64,000 nt of DNA from Sphingomonas crusticola (lineage in GTDB: Bacteria > Pseudomonadota > Alphaproteobacteria > Sphingomonadales > Sphingomonadaceae), in NCBI RefSeq assembly GCF_003391115.1, contig NZ_QTJP01000001.1, forward strand, positions 806,001-870,000, written 5' to 3'. Numbering within the stretch: position 1 is the stretch's first letter; every line of letters begins with the position of its first letter. The position numbers and the translations under genes were made by a program. Shown piece after piece: positions 51,774-60,818 of the stretch. A model generated the notes under the pieces. The model was given only the letters and a program-made list of their open reading frames with translations, was not told the DNA's origin and made no database searches.

Positions 51774-54554
51774 ATGGCTAAGCATATCCTCACCGCGCTG
51801 GCGGCGCTTGCCGGCGCGACCTCGGCCTGGGCGCAAGCCGTCCTTCCTGCGCAAGCCAGTTCCCCGGGCGAAGAGGTCGTTATCACGGCCGATCGCCGCG
51901 GAGGCCAGCCGACGGACGTGCCGATTGCCGTGACCGCGATCGGCGCTAGGCGGCTCGCGGAAAGCGGTACGACGGATATCCGGCAGCTCAACCAGCTGAC
52001 CCCTTCCCTGCTCGTCTCCTCGACCTCATCGGAAGCGGGGGGCGGCGGGGCGCGCATTCGCGGCATCGGTACGGTCGGCGACAATGCCGGGCTCGAAAGC
52101 TCCGTCGCGACTTTCGTCGACGGCGTCTATCGCAGCCGCGTCGGCGTCGCCTTTACTGAGCTCGGCCCGCTGGAGCAGGTTGAGGTACTGCGCGGCCCCC
52201 AGGGCACCTTGTTTGGGCGCAACGCGTCTGCCGGCCTGATCAATATCGTTACCGCCAACCCCAAATTCGTGCAGTCGGAATATGGCGAAGCCAGCATCGG
52301 CAACTATGCCTATCGCCGCTTGGCCGCTGGCATCACCGGGCCGGCATCGTCCACACTCGCCTATCGCCTCGACGGCGTATGGCAGAAGCGCCGCGGCTTC
52401 ATCGAGGAGGTGATTTCCGGCCGCCATCTGCAGAATCGGGATCGCTGGCTGGCGCGCGGCAAGCTGCTCTACCAACCTACCGACAGCTTTTCGCTCTTGG
52501 TGTCCGCCGACTATTCCAGGCGCAACGAGGAATGCTGCGTCGGACCCTATCTACCCGCCGCCGATGTCACCAGCTCCACGCCCGGCAAACCCGGCGGCCA
52601 GCCGGTCTATGGACCCTCGTCGATCGAGGCACTCCTGGGGCGCACGGTGTCGGCGGTGTCTGGCGCTGGGGCGGGCCGCGTTCTGGACGATACATTCGCG
52701 CGCAAGGTGGCTCTCACGCCTGGCCGCAGCTTCCGACAGAATGTTACCGACGGCGGCGTCTCTGCCGAGCTTAAGGCCGACATCGGAGCCGCCCATCTGA
52801 CGTCGATAACCGCCTATCGCGGCAACAAATTCGTCAAGGGTCAGGACGCCGATTTCGGCAATCTCGACCTGCTCGTACGGGCGAGTGACGGCAGCGGTTA
52901 CACCCGCTTCCGCACCTTCACCCAGGAAGTGCGACTGCAGGGCCAGGCGTTCGGTGATCGGCTCGATTGGCTGGTCGGCGCATATTACGCCAATGAGCGT
53001 CTGACCTATGCCGACAACCAGAGTTATGGGCAGGATTTCGAAACGTTCGCCGCCGCCCGCATCGGCGCGGCCGGTGGGAGTTTCGCGGCCTTTCCCTCGT
53101 TCGGCCTCGCCAACCTCACCGGCTTTGCCAGGGCGTTCGTCAGCGGGCAGCTGGCGGGAATGCCGGGCGTACCGGCGGCGGCACGCGGTCAGGTGGTGGA
53201 TACGATCGCCAGCCAGGTCCAGAATGTTGCGCTCAACGGCACCGGCGAACTGGATCGTTACAGCCAGCACGACCGCAACCTCGCTGTGTTTACCCACAAC
53301 ATTGTCCGGCTGACCGACAGCCTCTCCCTGACGCTCGGCGCGCGTTACACTGACGATCGCAAGCAGCTCGATGCCGCCCTGACGTCCAATAGCGGCTGCG
53401 GGGTCTATGCAGCCAACATCTCCCGCCTGCGCGCTCTCGCGGCAGCTGCAACCGCCAATCCGAGCGGTAATGGCGGGCTCAACCCCGCAATTGGCAGCCT
53501 CGCCGGCACACTCGCCAACTCGGCGCTGGCCTCGTTCACCGGCCTCGCCTGCGTAGTGAACAGCGCCAATGGCAGCTTCGCCGCACATCGCCACGAGGGC
53601 GAATGGTCCGGCACCGCCGTGTTGAGCTACAAGCCGGCGCCAAACATGCTGGCCTACGCAAGCTTTGCCCGCGGCTACAAGGCGGGCGGGTTCAATCTCG
53701 ACCGCGCCGCTCTGTTCAATTCCGCGACCCTCGCCCGCAACGATTTCAGCTCGCTAGGTTTCAAGCCGGAACGGGTCGACGCTTGGGAGCTGGGCGCCAA
53801 ATATGGCGGGCGTAGCGTCGAACTGAACGCCGCCTTGTTCTACGAGCAGTTCCGCGATTTCCAGCTCAACACCTTCAACGGGCTCAATTTCTTCGTCAGC
53901 AACATTCGCGGCTGCAAGGACGATTTGGGCATGACCGACAGCGACGCGGTCGCCGGCAACTCCGCTTGTGCCAACACGCGCAGCGGCGTGACCTCGCGCG
54001 GCGTCGAGATCGAAGCGAGCGCGCACCCCATGCGCGACGTCCGCTTTGATGCGGGTTTCACCTATGCGGACACCCGCTACCGCCACGATCTCGCCGGCTC
54101 GCCGGACCCGGCGAACGGTAATAATTCTCTTCAGCCCAATCTTTTCCTGCTGCCCGGCAACCACCTGTCGAACGCGCCCGAATATACATGGACGGGAGCT
54201 GCAAGCTGGACCCCCGCGGTGAGCGACGCACTTAGGGCGCTGGCCTATGTCAACGTCCGCCACCAGAGCGCGATCAACACCGGGTCCGACCTGTTCGTGG
54301 AAAAAGCGCAGGGCGGCTTCGCGCTGGTCAACGCGCGGCTCGGCCTCAGCGGCGACGATGCGCGCTGGGCGATCGAATTGTGGGCGCAGAATCTGTTCGA
54401 CCGCAACTACAAGCAGATTGCCTTCAGCGAACCTTTGCAGGGTGGCGGCACCGTGGCGCAGGTGACCGCATTCGGCGCGTCCTCGACCCAGCTCTATGGT
54501 GCCTTCCTCGGCGAACCCCGTACATGGGGCCTGACCGTGCGCACGAAATTCTAG
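51774..54554 (+). CDS. TonB-dependent outer-membrane receptor
   Basis: A 926-residue receptor. Signal peptide to about W-A-Q, TonB-box-like E-E-V-V-I-T-A-D-R-R, plug with L-R-G-P-Q-G-T-L-F-G-R-N and a barrel ending L-T-V-R-T-K-F with C-terminal phenylalanine. Several internal cysteines (E-C-C-V-G and others) are notable for a receptor and may form loop disulfides. ATG 51774 with GGAGGGGACC upstream. The MFS transporter two genes downstream may carry the same ligand across the inner membrane (inference). Confidence 0.9.
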   Translation: MAKHILTALAALAGATSAWAQAVLPAQASSPGEEVVITADRRGGQPTDVPIAVTAIGARRLAESGTTDIRQLNQLTPSLLVSSTSSEAGGGGARIRGIGTVGDNAGLESSVATFVDGVYRSRVGVAFTELGPLEQVEVLRGPQGTLFGRNASAGLINIVTANPKFVQSEYGEASIGNYAYRRLAAGITGPASSTLAYRLDGVWQKRRGFIEEVISGRHLQNRDRWLARGKLLYQPTDSFSLLVSADYSRRNEECCVGPYLPAADVTSSTPGKPGGQPVYGPSSIEALLGRTVSAVSGAGAGRVLDDTFARKVALTPGRSFRQNVTDGGVSAELKADIGAAHLTSITAYRGNKFVKGQDADFGNLDLLVRASDGSGYTRFRTFTQEVRLQGQAFGDRLDWLVGAYYANERLTYADNQSYGQDFETFAAARIGAAGGSFAAFPSFGLANLTGFARAFVSGQLAGMPGVPAAARGQVVDTIASQVQNVALNGTGELDRYSQHDRNLAVFTHNIVRLTDSLSLTLGARYTDDRKQLDAALTSNSGCGVYAANISRLRALAAAATANPSGNGGLNPAIGSLAGTLANSALASFTGLACVVNSANGSFAAHRHEGEWSGTAVLSYKPAPNMLAYASFARGYKAGGFNLDRAALFNSATLARNDFSSLGFKPERVDAWELGAKYGGRSVELNAALFYEQFRDFQLNTFNGLNFFVSNIRGCKDDLGMTDSDAVAGNSACANTRSGVTSRGVEIEASAHPMRDVRFDAGFTYADTRYRHDLAGSPDPANGNNSLQPNLFLLPGNHLSNAPEYTWTGAASWTPAVSDALRALAYVNVRHQSAINTGSDLFVEKAQGGFALVNARLGLSGDDARWAIELWAQNLFDRNYKQIAFSEPLQGGGTVAQVTAFGASSTQLYGAFLGEPRTWGLTVRTKF

Positions 54555-54758
54555 ACCTTGGACTGCTCCGCGAAGAACCGCAGGCGCGTTGAGACAAATA
54601 GGCAACGAAACAATGACCCTCTTTTGCCGTGTCAGCGGTGTAGCGCGAGTGCTACCGAGGCCACTCGTTAACCGCCGCCCGAAATTCGCCTGTCGTATGG
54701 CTCTCGTCGATGCTGAATCAGGCTTCGGCGCGGAATGGAAGCCTGATAGGTCGTTGCA

Positions 54759-54938
54759 ATGGATCGCTGGCTCATCGTCGCATGCGCGCTGTTTGTGAGC
54801 GCTGCTTTGTTGACGATCGCAGCCAGCACCTTGGGGTTTATGGGCCACTATGACGCCAAGCTGTTCGTCGTTGTGGGAGGCGTGCTCTCGCTGCTCCTGG
54901 TCTTAGCTACTGACGGCAAACGGCGAAACGGACGATAA
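54759..54938 (+). CDS. small two-helix membrane protein
   Basis: A 59-residue protein: D-R-W-L-I-V-A-C-A-L-F-V-S-A-A-L-L-T-I, a G-F-M-G-H-Y loop, and a second helix K-L-F-V-V-V-G-G-V-L-S-L-L-L-V, ending in a basic tail. AGG lies 8 bases before the ATG. The rest of the 54555-54989 gap holds nothing else I can support. No family recognised. Confidence 0.5.
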   Translation: MDRWLIVACALFVSAALLTIAASTLGFMGHYDAKLFVVVGGVLSLLLVLATDGKRRNGR

Positions 54939-54989
54939 CCACGAACGCCCGTTACGGATTCAAGGCCACGCCTGAGATTGGGGAGAGCA

Positions 54990-56279
54990 ATGCCGAAGAT
55001 TCGCTGGCCAATAGCGCTACTCACCCTTGTTTATGTGCTGAACTTCGTCGACCGCCAGTTGGTCGGCATTCTCGGCCAGCCGATGAAGGTCGAACTGGGT
55101 CTGACCGACGGCCAGCTCGGCCTGCTGAGCGGCCTGGCGTTCGCGTTATTCTACACCACCCTGGGTCTGCCGGTGGCGCGCATTGCGGAGCGCAAGAGCC
55201 GCCCCGGGGTAATCGCAATCTCGCTGGGCATCTGGTCGGCGATGACCGCTTTGTGCGGCCTCGCCCAGAGCGTGCCGCAACTCGTCCTTGCCCGGCTCGG
55301 CGTCGGACTGGGGGAGGCAGGCTACGCGCCGACTGCGCAATCCTTGATCGCCGATCTTGTACCGCCTGGGAAGCGAGCGACCGCCCTCTCTCTATTTTCG
55401 CTGGGTATTCCCGCCGGGATGCTGATCGGTGCGATCGCGGGTGGCTGGCTCGCCCAGTCGCTCGGCTGGCGGATGGCTTTCGTCTGGCTCGGCGTGCCAG
55501 GCATTCTGCTCGCCATCCTGATGGCGCTCGTCTTGCGCGACCCGCGGCAGGAGACGACACCAAGCGATGCACCGCCCTTGCGCGCCGTCGCCGTTCAGCT
55601 GTGGCATGCGCCCGGTTTTGCCCACATGGCGGCAGGCGCGTCGATCGCCTCCTTTGCCGGCTATGGCCTGACCAGCTTCGCCGTCCCGTTATTGATGCGC
55701 GTTTATGGCCTGCCCCTGCGTGACGCGGCGACGGGCTTCGGGATTGTGGCCGGCATAGCGATCGCGATCGGTATTGGCAGCGGCGGCTGGCTGGCCGACG
55801 GCCAGCGCCGCGACGGCGGCGCGGGGCGCGTCGCGGCAGCCGGCGCATTGATGGCGGCGTTATTGTTCCCGATCGCGCTCAGCTTCGGCGATCCGCGCCC
55901 GCTCGCCATGGCCGCGGTGGCACCGCTCGCGGGCGCGCATCTCTATTTCGGCCCGACCTATGGCCTGACCGTCAACAGCGTCGGTCCCAAAGCGCGCGCG
56001 ACCGCGATCGCGATCCTGCTTATGGTGATGAATGCGATCGGCCTCGGACTGGGCCCGCTCGCGGTCGGCGCGCTCAGCGACAGCTTCGCGAGCGCGGCGC
56101 TGCCAGGCTATGCGGCGGCCTGCCAGAGCGCGGCATGCACGGCCGCATCGGCTACGGGGCTGGTGAAGGCCCTGCGGATCGACCTCCTACTTTATTTCTG
56201 GGCGGCTCTGCACTTCTTGCTCGCCGGTCGCGCGGTGCGGCTGGCCAGGCAGCAAGGCGTGTCAGCTTCGCTAGGCTGA
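54990..56279 (+). CDS. MFS transporter (spinster-like)
   Basis: A 429-residue polytopic protein with about 12 helices; the early N-F-V-D-R-Q-L-V-G-I-L and A-R-I-A-E-R-K-S-R-P segments and G-E-A-G-Y-A-P-T-A match the spinster-type group of the major facilitator superfamily common beside TonB receptors in sphingomonads. Substrate unknown. ATG 54990 has GGGGAG upstream; a GTG four codons earlier is less likely. Its end overlaps the convergent transglutaminase gene by 9 bases. Confidence 0.85.
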   Translation: MPKIRWPIALLTLVYVLNFVDRQLVGILGQPMKVELGLTDGQLGLLSGLAFALFYTTLGLPVARIAERKSRPGVIAISLGIWSAMTALCGLAQSVPQLVLARLGVGLGEAGYAPTAQSLIADLVPPGKRATALSLFSLGIPAGMLIGAIAGGWLAQSLGWRMAFVWLGVPGILLAILMALVLRDPRQETTPSDAPPLRAVAVQLWHAPGFAHMAAGASIASFAGYGLTSFAVPLLMRVYGLPLRDAATGFGIVAGIAIAIGIGSGGWLADGQRRDGGAGRVAAAGALMAALLFPIALSFGDPRPLAMAAVAPLAGAHLYFGPTYGLTVNSVGPKARATAIAILLMVMNAIGLGLGPLAVGALSDSFASAALPGYAAACQSAACTAASATGLVKALRIDLLLYFWAALHFLLAGRAVRLARQQGVSASLG

Positions 56280-57044
56280 TTGCACCGAGACATATTGGCC
56301 GTTCATGTGCGCCATTCCGTAGGCGGTAAGAAAGGCTACGTCCGCCGCATCGCGCCCGACCCCGATCTTTGCCATCCCGCCCTCGGTCGCCATGCCGGTC
56401 GCATCGACGAGATGCCACGAGCCGCCGAGAAATACCTCTGCGACGGCATGGAAGTCCTGCGGCTCGACGCCCAGCGCATAGACGCTGGCGATCCGCGCCG
56501 GGATCCCGGACGCACGTACGAGGGTAACCATCACATGGGCATAGTCACGGCACACGCCCTGACGCTTCACGAACGTGTCGAGCGCGGTCGTGTCGGCCGA
56601 ACTCGATCCGGGCACATAGGAAAAGCGCGCTTCGACCCAATCACGCATCGCCGCCACCCGCTCGCCGCCGTGCAGGGCGCCGAACTCCGCATCGACGAAG
56701 TTCTGAAACTGGTCGGACGGGCAATAGCGGGATGGCAGCAGATATTGGACCGTCTCGCCGGGAAGCTGGTGCGGCGGCACCATCGAAAGTTGGCTGACGT
56801 CAGCCAGGACGCGGTCGATGGTCACAATTGCCTTATAATCCACGATCAGCTGCCCCTGAACGCGCAGCCAGATGCGGTCGCCGATATCGTCGTGGCCGGC
56901 CACCCGCGCAAAATGCTCGCATTGCGTAACGTCGATATAAGCGCTGACCATCTGCTCGGGGATGATTGCCGCTTCCATCTGCAGCAGGACGTCGGTCGGA
57001 TGATCGAACGTATAATCCAGCCGGGATTCGATGCTGATCTTCAC
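56271..57044 (-). CDS. transglutaminase-like cysteine protease family protein
   Basis: A 257-residue protein. The catalytic triad of the transglutaminase core is visible: Cys in R-Q-G-V-C-R-D-Y-A-H, His in D-F-H-A-V-A-E-V and Asp in W-H-L-V-D-A-T. The N-terminal half is a beta-rich domain. No signal peptide. GTG 57044 is preceded by GAGGAG, a strong ribosome site. Likely a cytoplasmic protease or amidase. Confidence 0.87.
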   Translation of the reverse strand: MKISIESRLDYTFDHPTDVLLQMEAAIIPEQMVSAYIDVTQCEHFARVAGHDDIGDRIWLRVQGQLIVDYKAIVTIDRVLADVSQLSMVPPHQLPGETVQYLLPSRYCPSDQFQNFVDAEFGALHGGERVAAMRDWVEARFSYVPGSSSADTTALDTFVKRQGVCRDYAHVMVTLVRASGIPARIASVYALGVEPQDFHAVAEVFLGGSWHLVDATGMATEGGMAKIGVGRDAADVAFLTAYGMAHMNGQYVSVQSA

Positions 57045-57095
57045 GGCAGGCTCCTCGGCCAGCAGGGCTGGGACAGGTTTGAAGGCGAACAATGG

Positions 57096-57134
57096 CAAGC
57101 GCACGGCGGACCCAGGGGGCCGGCCGTGCGCTTG
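57096..57134. other. 12-bp perfect inverted repeat
   Basis: CAAGCGCACGGC and GCCGTGCGCTTG flank a 15-base loop, between the transglutaminase start and the end of the upstream gene on the minus strand. Very stable hairpin without a T-tract; may terminate, process RNA or bind protein. Confidence 0.5.
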
Positions 57135-57209
57135 TCACGATATACAGGGAAGCTCGGTCCGGCTGAAAGCCGCGCTCACGTGGCCCACCCTTAACCTAGC
57201 GAGTGATAA

Positions 57210-58100
57210 TTACCACAAAGTCGTGCGGTAGCGCTCGAAACAGGCCAGCCCGCAGCGTAGCCGGATCAGGGCACCCTCGGCGATCGCGGTCGCCCGGGCA
57301 GGATCTTCCATCACCAGCGGAATCAGCGCCTCACGGTTCCAGTCCTCGCTATGCTTCACGTCGAGCACTGCATGGAGATCGAAATAACGGCGCTCGCGGT
57401 TGGAAAGGCCGATCCGCTTGAGACCCTGCGCCACCAGCGCCGAACGGCCCGGCGCGGTCAGTTCGATCACACCCAGCGCGCCGACCGAATGCCACGCATA
57501 ACGGCGGCTCGTCGCCATTGCGGTCATCGCATTGGCCAGCGCCAGGCTTTCCCACACCGTATTTTCGATCACGGGATTGACTGCTAGCGTCTCGACCAAG
57601 CCGTCCAGCATAGGGCCGTGCATACCGGCTGCCTGACCGCGGCCCATTTCGTCCCAATAATTGCGAGCAAGCTCAAGCTTGGCCTGAACCGGCAGCTTGA
57701 TCTGGGTCAGCGCCACCAGATCGTCGAAGCCTGCCTCGCCGGCCGCCTCCTGCTCGAAGAACCAGCGCAGCTCGTCGCGCGTCGCTTCCTCGGCCAGCCA
57801 CGGGAAAAGCGGATCGCCCTGGCCGGGTCCGACCAGCTTCAGATTCTCGAACCATGCGACGAAGCCCTCAGGGTCGGTGGGCACGCGCGCGGCCTCATCC
57901 GACACCTCAGCGCGCAATTCCTCGATGAAGCCGCCTTCCAGCCGCATCATGCGCAGGTCGCGTTCCAGCGTCTTCTGCCAATTGGCGTCGGGAAAGCCCG
58001 GTTGCAGACGCTCCCGGTTCCAATGCGCGAGGCCTCTTTGAAAACTATCGGTGAAAAATTGCGAGCCGCTTTTATAATCTAGATTAGGCTGCGAGGCCAT
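57210..58100 (-). CDS. iron-containing redox enzyme family protein
   Basis: A 296-residue helical protein of the heme-oxygenase-like (TenA/PqqC/CADD) superfamily: R-W-F-F-E-Q-E-A-A-G-E, E-N-T-V-W-E-S-L-A-L and Y-F-D-L-H-A-V-L-D-V-K-H supply the Glu/His ligands expected of a di-iron site. Reaction unknown. ATG 58100 was chosen because the EcfG promoter lies just upstream. Stress-induced by inference. Confidence 0.8.
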   Translation of the reverse strand: MASQPNLDYKSGSQFFTDSFQRGLAHWNRERLQPGFPDANWQKTLERDLRMMRLEGGFIEELRAEVSDEAARVPTDPEGFVAWFENLKLVGPGQGDPLFPWLAEEATRDELRWFFEQEAAGEAGFDDLVALTQIKLPVQAKLELARNYWDEMGRGQAAGMHGPMLDGLVETLAVNPVIENTVWESLALANAMTAMATSRRYAWHSVGALGVIELTAPGRSALVAQGLKRIGLSNRERRYFDLHAVLDVKHSEDWNREALIPLVMEDPARATAIAEGALIRLRCGLACFERYRTTLW

Positions 58101-58134
58101 ATTGTTCCGCCATTCCAATGATATCCGGGCCGTC

Positions 58135-58160
58135 AACGCGGTCTGGTCACGGGATGTTCC
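58135..58160 (-). promoter_or_regulatory. EcfG (general stress sigma) promoter, minus strand
   Basis: GGAAC at 58160-58156, 17 bases, CGTT at 58138-58135 on the minus strand: matches the alphaproteobacterial EcfG consensus GGAAC-N16/17-CGTT. It drives the iron-containing redox gene starting at 58100. Confidence 0.65.
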
Positions 58161-58184
58161 AATAGTAGCTGAACCCGAAATGAA

Positions 58185-58209
58185 GGAACTTGCGTTCGGT
58201 TGTGCCGTT
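58185..58209 (+). promoter_or_regulatory. EcfG (general stress sigma) promoter, plus strand
   Basis: GGAAC at 58185-58189, 16 bases, CGTT at 58206-58209, a perfect match to the EcfG consensus, 36 bases before the ATG of the glycine-zipper protein gene. It is only 25 bases from its divergent counterpart. Confidence 0.7.
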
Positions 58210-58245
58210 CAGGTTCGGGCTGTTTCAATACGGAAGGACATCGCA

Positions 58246-58533
58246 ATGAAGCGCATTTCAATTCTCGCGGGTGCGGTCGCCCTGTCGGTCGGCCTCACCT
58301 CTCCGGTCGCCGCGCAGAGCGCGGGCCAGATGCTCAAGGGTACCGCAATCGGTGCCGGCGGCGGCGCACTTGCCGGCGCGATCTTGCCGGGCGTTTCGAC
58401 CGGCAATGGCGCTCTGATCGGTGCCGCGGGCGGCGCGGCTTACACCGCGCTCAAGAAGAACCATCATTATTACCGCGATAGCCGCGGTCGTAAGTATTAC
58501 ATCGATAAGCGCGGCTATCGTCACTACAAGTAA
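58246..58533 (+). CDS. exported glycine-zipper-like protein
   Basis: A 95-residue protein: signal peptide ending V-A-A-Q, a hydrophobic glycine-zipper-type stretch (G-A-G-G-G-A-L-A-G-A and G-A-A-G-G-A-A), then a basic/tyrosine-rich tail K-K-N-H-H-Y-Y-R and R-K-Y-Y-I-D-K-R-G-Y-R-H-Y-K. Envelope location likely. ATG 58246 with GGAAGGA upstream and an EcfG promoter in front; a terminator follows. Confidence 0.8.
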   Translation: MKRISILAGAVALSVGLTSPVAAQSAGQMLKGTAIGAGGGALAGAILPGVSTGNGALIGAAGGAAYTALKKNHHYYRDSRGRKYYIDKRGYRHYK

Positions 58534-58556
58534 GCGCTGATCGACATCGACCAGCG

Positions 58557-58587
58557 AGGCCCCGGGAGCGATCCCGGGGCCTTTCTT
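58557..58587 (+). terminator. rho-independent terminator
   Basis: GGCCCCGGGA-GCGA-TCCCGGGGCC, a perfect 10-bp stem with a GCGA loop, followed by TTTCTT. It ends the glycine-zipper gene; it can also serve the convergent GATase gene. Confidence 0.9.
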
Positions 58588-58590
58588 ATA

Positions 58591-59295
58591 TCAGTCATAG
58601 GCGTCGGGTAGCTGCGCCAGCCACTCGGCAAGCATCAGACGTCCGGCTGCAACCGCCGCCGGACCAAGGCGGTCATGATCCGCGCGCAGGCTGTGCGGAT
58701 CGGTGCCTGCTTCTGCGATATAGGTTTCGTCGTTCAGCCACTCCGCAAAGCGTGGATCCTCACCCATTTCAGGGTGAAATTGCAGCGCCAGCAGGCTGTC
58801 GCCGATGCGGAAGGCCTGATCGAAGGCATGCGTGGTAGCGAGCAATTCCGCGCCTTCCGGCAGCTCGAACGTATCACCATGCCAGTGCAACACCGGCACA
58901 CCCACAAGGTGGCGCAGCGGCGAACGCGCACCGGTTTCCGACAGCGCCACCGGCGCGAAACCCACTTCCCTGATCGGGCCCGGATAAACCCGGCTCCCCA
59001 GCGCCGCCGCGATGAGTTGGCTGCCTAGGCACACGCCCAACGTCGCCCGGCCGGCCGCGATCCGCAGCGCCAGCCCGGTAATTTCTCCATCAATCCAAGG
59101 GTGGAGGTCACGCTGATACACGCCCATCGGCCCGCCCATCACCACCACCAGATCGGGATCGAGCCAGTCGAACGTGGCGAATTCGGGATCGCTGACGTTG
59201 ATCCGCGCGAATCGATAGCCCGCCTGCTCGATCGGCTGCCGGAAGCCGGCGGCACCTTCGAACGGGGTATGGCGGACGATCAGCGCGTGCTTCAT
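58591..59295 (-). CDS. class I glutamine amidotransferase-like protein
   Basis: A 234-residue protein with the nucleophile elbow L-G-V-C-L-G-S-Q and the H-x-E pair in L-Q-F-H-P-E-M. Similar to stand-alone GATases annotated as GMP synthase-like or gamma-glutamyl hydrolases (PuuD-type). The amino-group acceptor is unknown. ATG 59295 with AAGGAG upstream. Confidence 0.88.
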   Translation of the reverse strand: MKHALIVRHTPFEGAAGFRQPIEQAGYRFARINVSDPEFATFDWLDPDLVVVMGGPMGVYQRDLHPWIDGEITGLALRIAAGRATLGVCLGSQLIAAALGSRVYPGPIREVGFAPVALSETGARSPLRHLVGVPVLHWHGDTFELPEGAELLATTHAFDQAFRIGDSLLALQFHPEMGEDPRFAEWLNDETYIAEAGTDPHSLRADHDRLGPAAVAAGRLMLAEWLAQLPDAYD

Positions 59296-59357
59296 CGCCG
59301 CTCCTTAGCGTGCGTGATCGACCGTGGTGCGCAGAAATCCTTGGCTGCGGGCAAGCC

Positions 59358-60761
59358 TCAATCGCCGGTCAGGATGCGATCTACCAGCTGCTTCACCGTC
59401 GGCACGAAGCCGTTCGAGTAGAACGGATCCTGCTTGAACATATAAGCCGAATGGCCGGCGAACATCAGATTCTGGTCGATGTCGCCACCGTGGGCGATAT
59501 CCTGCAACGTCTTCTGGATGCAGAAACTGCGCGGGTCGGCCAGCCGCCCGGTCGAATTGCCCTCGGTGTCGGCCCAGGAGGAGAAGGCGCATTGGCTGAG
59601 GCAGCCCATGCAATCCGCCTGATCCTTGCGGATCACCTTCATCTCTTCGGGCGTGACGAACACGAGCGTGTTGTCGGGCGTCTTGAGCGCGACCGTATAG
59701 CCAAGGCCATCCCATTCGCGCGCGCGGTGGAGATCGCCGAGTGTTACCCAGAAGCTCTTCCCCTTCACGCCGACGTCCAGCTTGAACTGATGATCGCCCG
59801 CCGCCTCGAGGCTGAAAGCGATCTGGCGCTCGGAGCGAAGCTCAAGGTTGCGCAGGAAGGGATTGCGCACCGCGCTCGAATAGAAGCCGGTCGGCGAAAA
59901 GCGGTGCAGCAGCACATCGCCATCCTCCAATGTCGGCAGGCGCGATTTCCATTGTTCGGAGATCGGGCTCTCCTGGGTGAGCAACGGCCGCGTACCGAAC
60001 TGGAAAGCGATGGCGCCGAGTTCCGGATTGTCGATCCAATGGTCCCAGTCCCGCAGGTACCAGACGCCGCCGGCCATGATGATCGGCACCTCTTCCGAAA
60101 CGCCACCGGCGCGCATCGTCTCGCGCAGCGCCTTGACGCGCGGATAGGGATCCTGCGGCACGCGCGGGTCTTCCGCATTGGACAGGCCGTTATGCCCGCC
60201 GGCCAGCCACGGATCCTCATAGACCACGCCCGCCAGCCATTCCGCCGCCTTGGAATAAGCCCGCTTCCACAGCGCGTTGAAGGCGCGGCCGGAGCTTACG
60301 ATCGGAAGGTAATTGACGCCGTAGGAGGCCGCGATCTCGCTCAATTTATAGGGCATGCCGGCGCCACAGGTCACGCCCGCGACCATTCCCTTCGTCCGCT
60401 CGAGCACACCATGCAGCACCCGCTGGGCGCCGCCCATCTCCCACAGCACGTTGATGTTGATCGCGCCCTTGCCGCCCGCAATCTCGAACGCGCGCTTCAC
60501 CTGCTGGACAGCACCATCGATAGCATATTGCACCAGCTCTTCGTGGCGCTCGCGGCGCGTCAGCGCGCGATAGACTTGCGGGATGATCCGGCCTTCGGGA
60601 TCATAGCTGTCGGCATTGACCGCGGAAACCGTGCCGATGCCGCCCGCCGCCGCCCACGCGCCGGTGCTGGCATGGTTCGAAACCGCAACGCCCTTGCCGC
60701 CCTCGATCAGCGGCCAGACCTCGCGGCCTCCGTACATGATCGGGCGCAATCCCTTAAACAA
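59358..60761 (-). CDS. nitronate monooxygenase-family protein with C-terminal cysteine cluster
   Basis: A 467-residue flavin-dependent TIM-barrel protein: V-A-G-V-T-C-G-A-G-M-P, P-I-I-M-A-G-G-V-W and A-I-A-F-Q-F-G-T-R-P belong to the NMO/2-nitropropane dioxygenase fold. The last about 90 residues add C-M-G-C-L-S-Q-C and another cysteine 22 residues later (C-x2-C-x3-C-x22-C), absent from typical NMOs. TTG 60761 has GGAGG five bases upstream; TTG 60773 is less likely. Confidence 0.85.
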   Translation of the reverse strand: MFKGLRPIMYGGREVWPLIEGGKGVAVSNHASTGAWAAAGGIGTVSAVNADSYDPEGRIIPQVYRALTRRERHEELVQYAIDGAVQQVKRAFEIAGGKGAININVLWEMGGAQRVLHGVLERTKGMVAGVTCGAGMPYKLSEIAASYGVNYLPIVSSGRAFNALWKRAYSKAAEWLAGVVYEDPWLAGGHNGLSNAEDPRVPQDPYPRVKALRETMRAGGVSEEVPIIMAGGVWYLRDWDHWIDNPELGAIAFQFGTRPLLTQESPISEQWKSRLPTLEDGDVLLHRFSPTGFYSSAVRNPFLRNLELRSERQIAFSLEAAGDHQFKLDVGVKGKSFWVTLGDLHRAREWDGLGYTVALKTPDNTLVFVTPEEMKVIRKDQADCMGCLSQCAFSSWADTEGNSTGRLADPRSFCIQKTLQDIAHGGDIDQNLMFAGHSAYMFKQDPFYSNGFVPTVKQLVDRILTGD

Positions 60762-60818
60762 ACCAACCTCCAAAAAAAATCGCGGCCATATTAGGCCAAC
60801 ACAAGTCGTATTGCGCGT

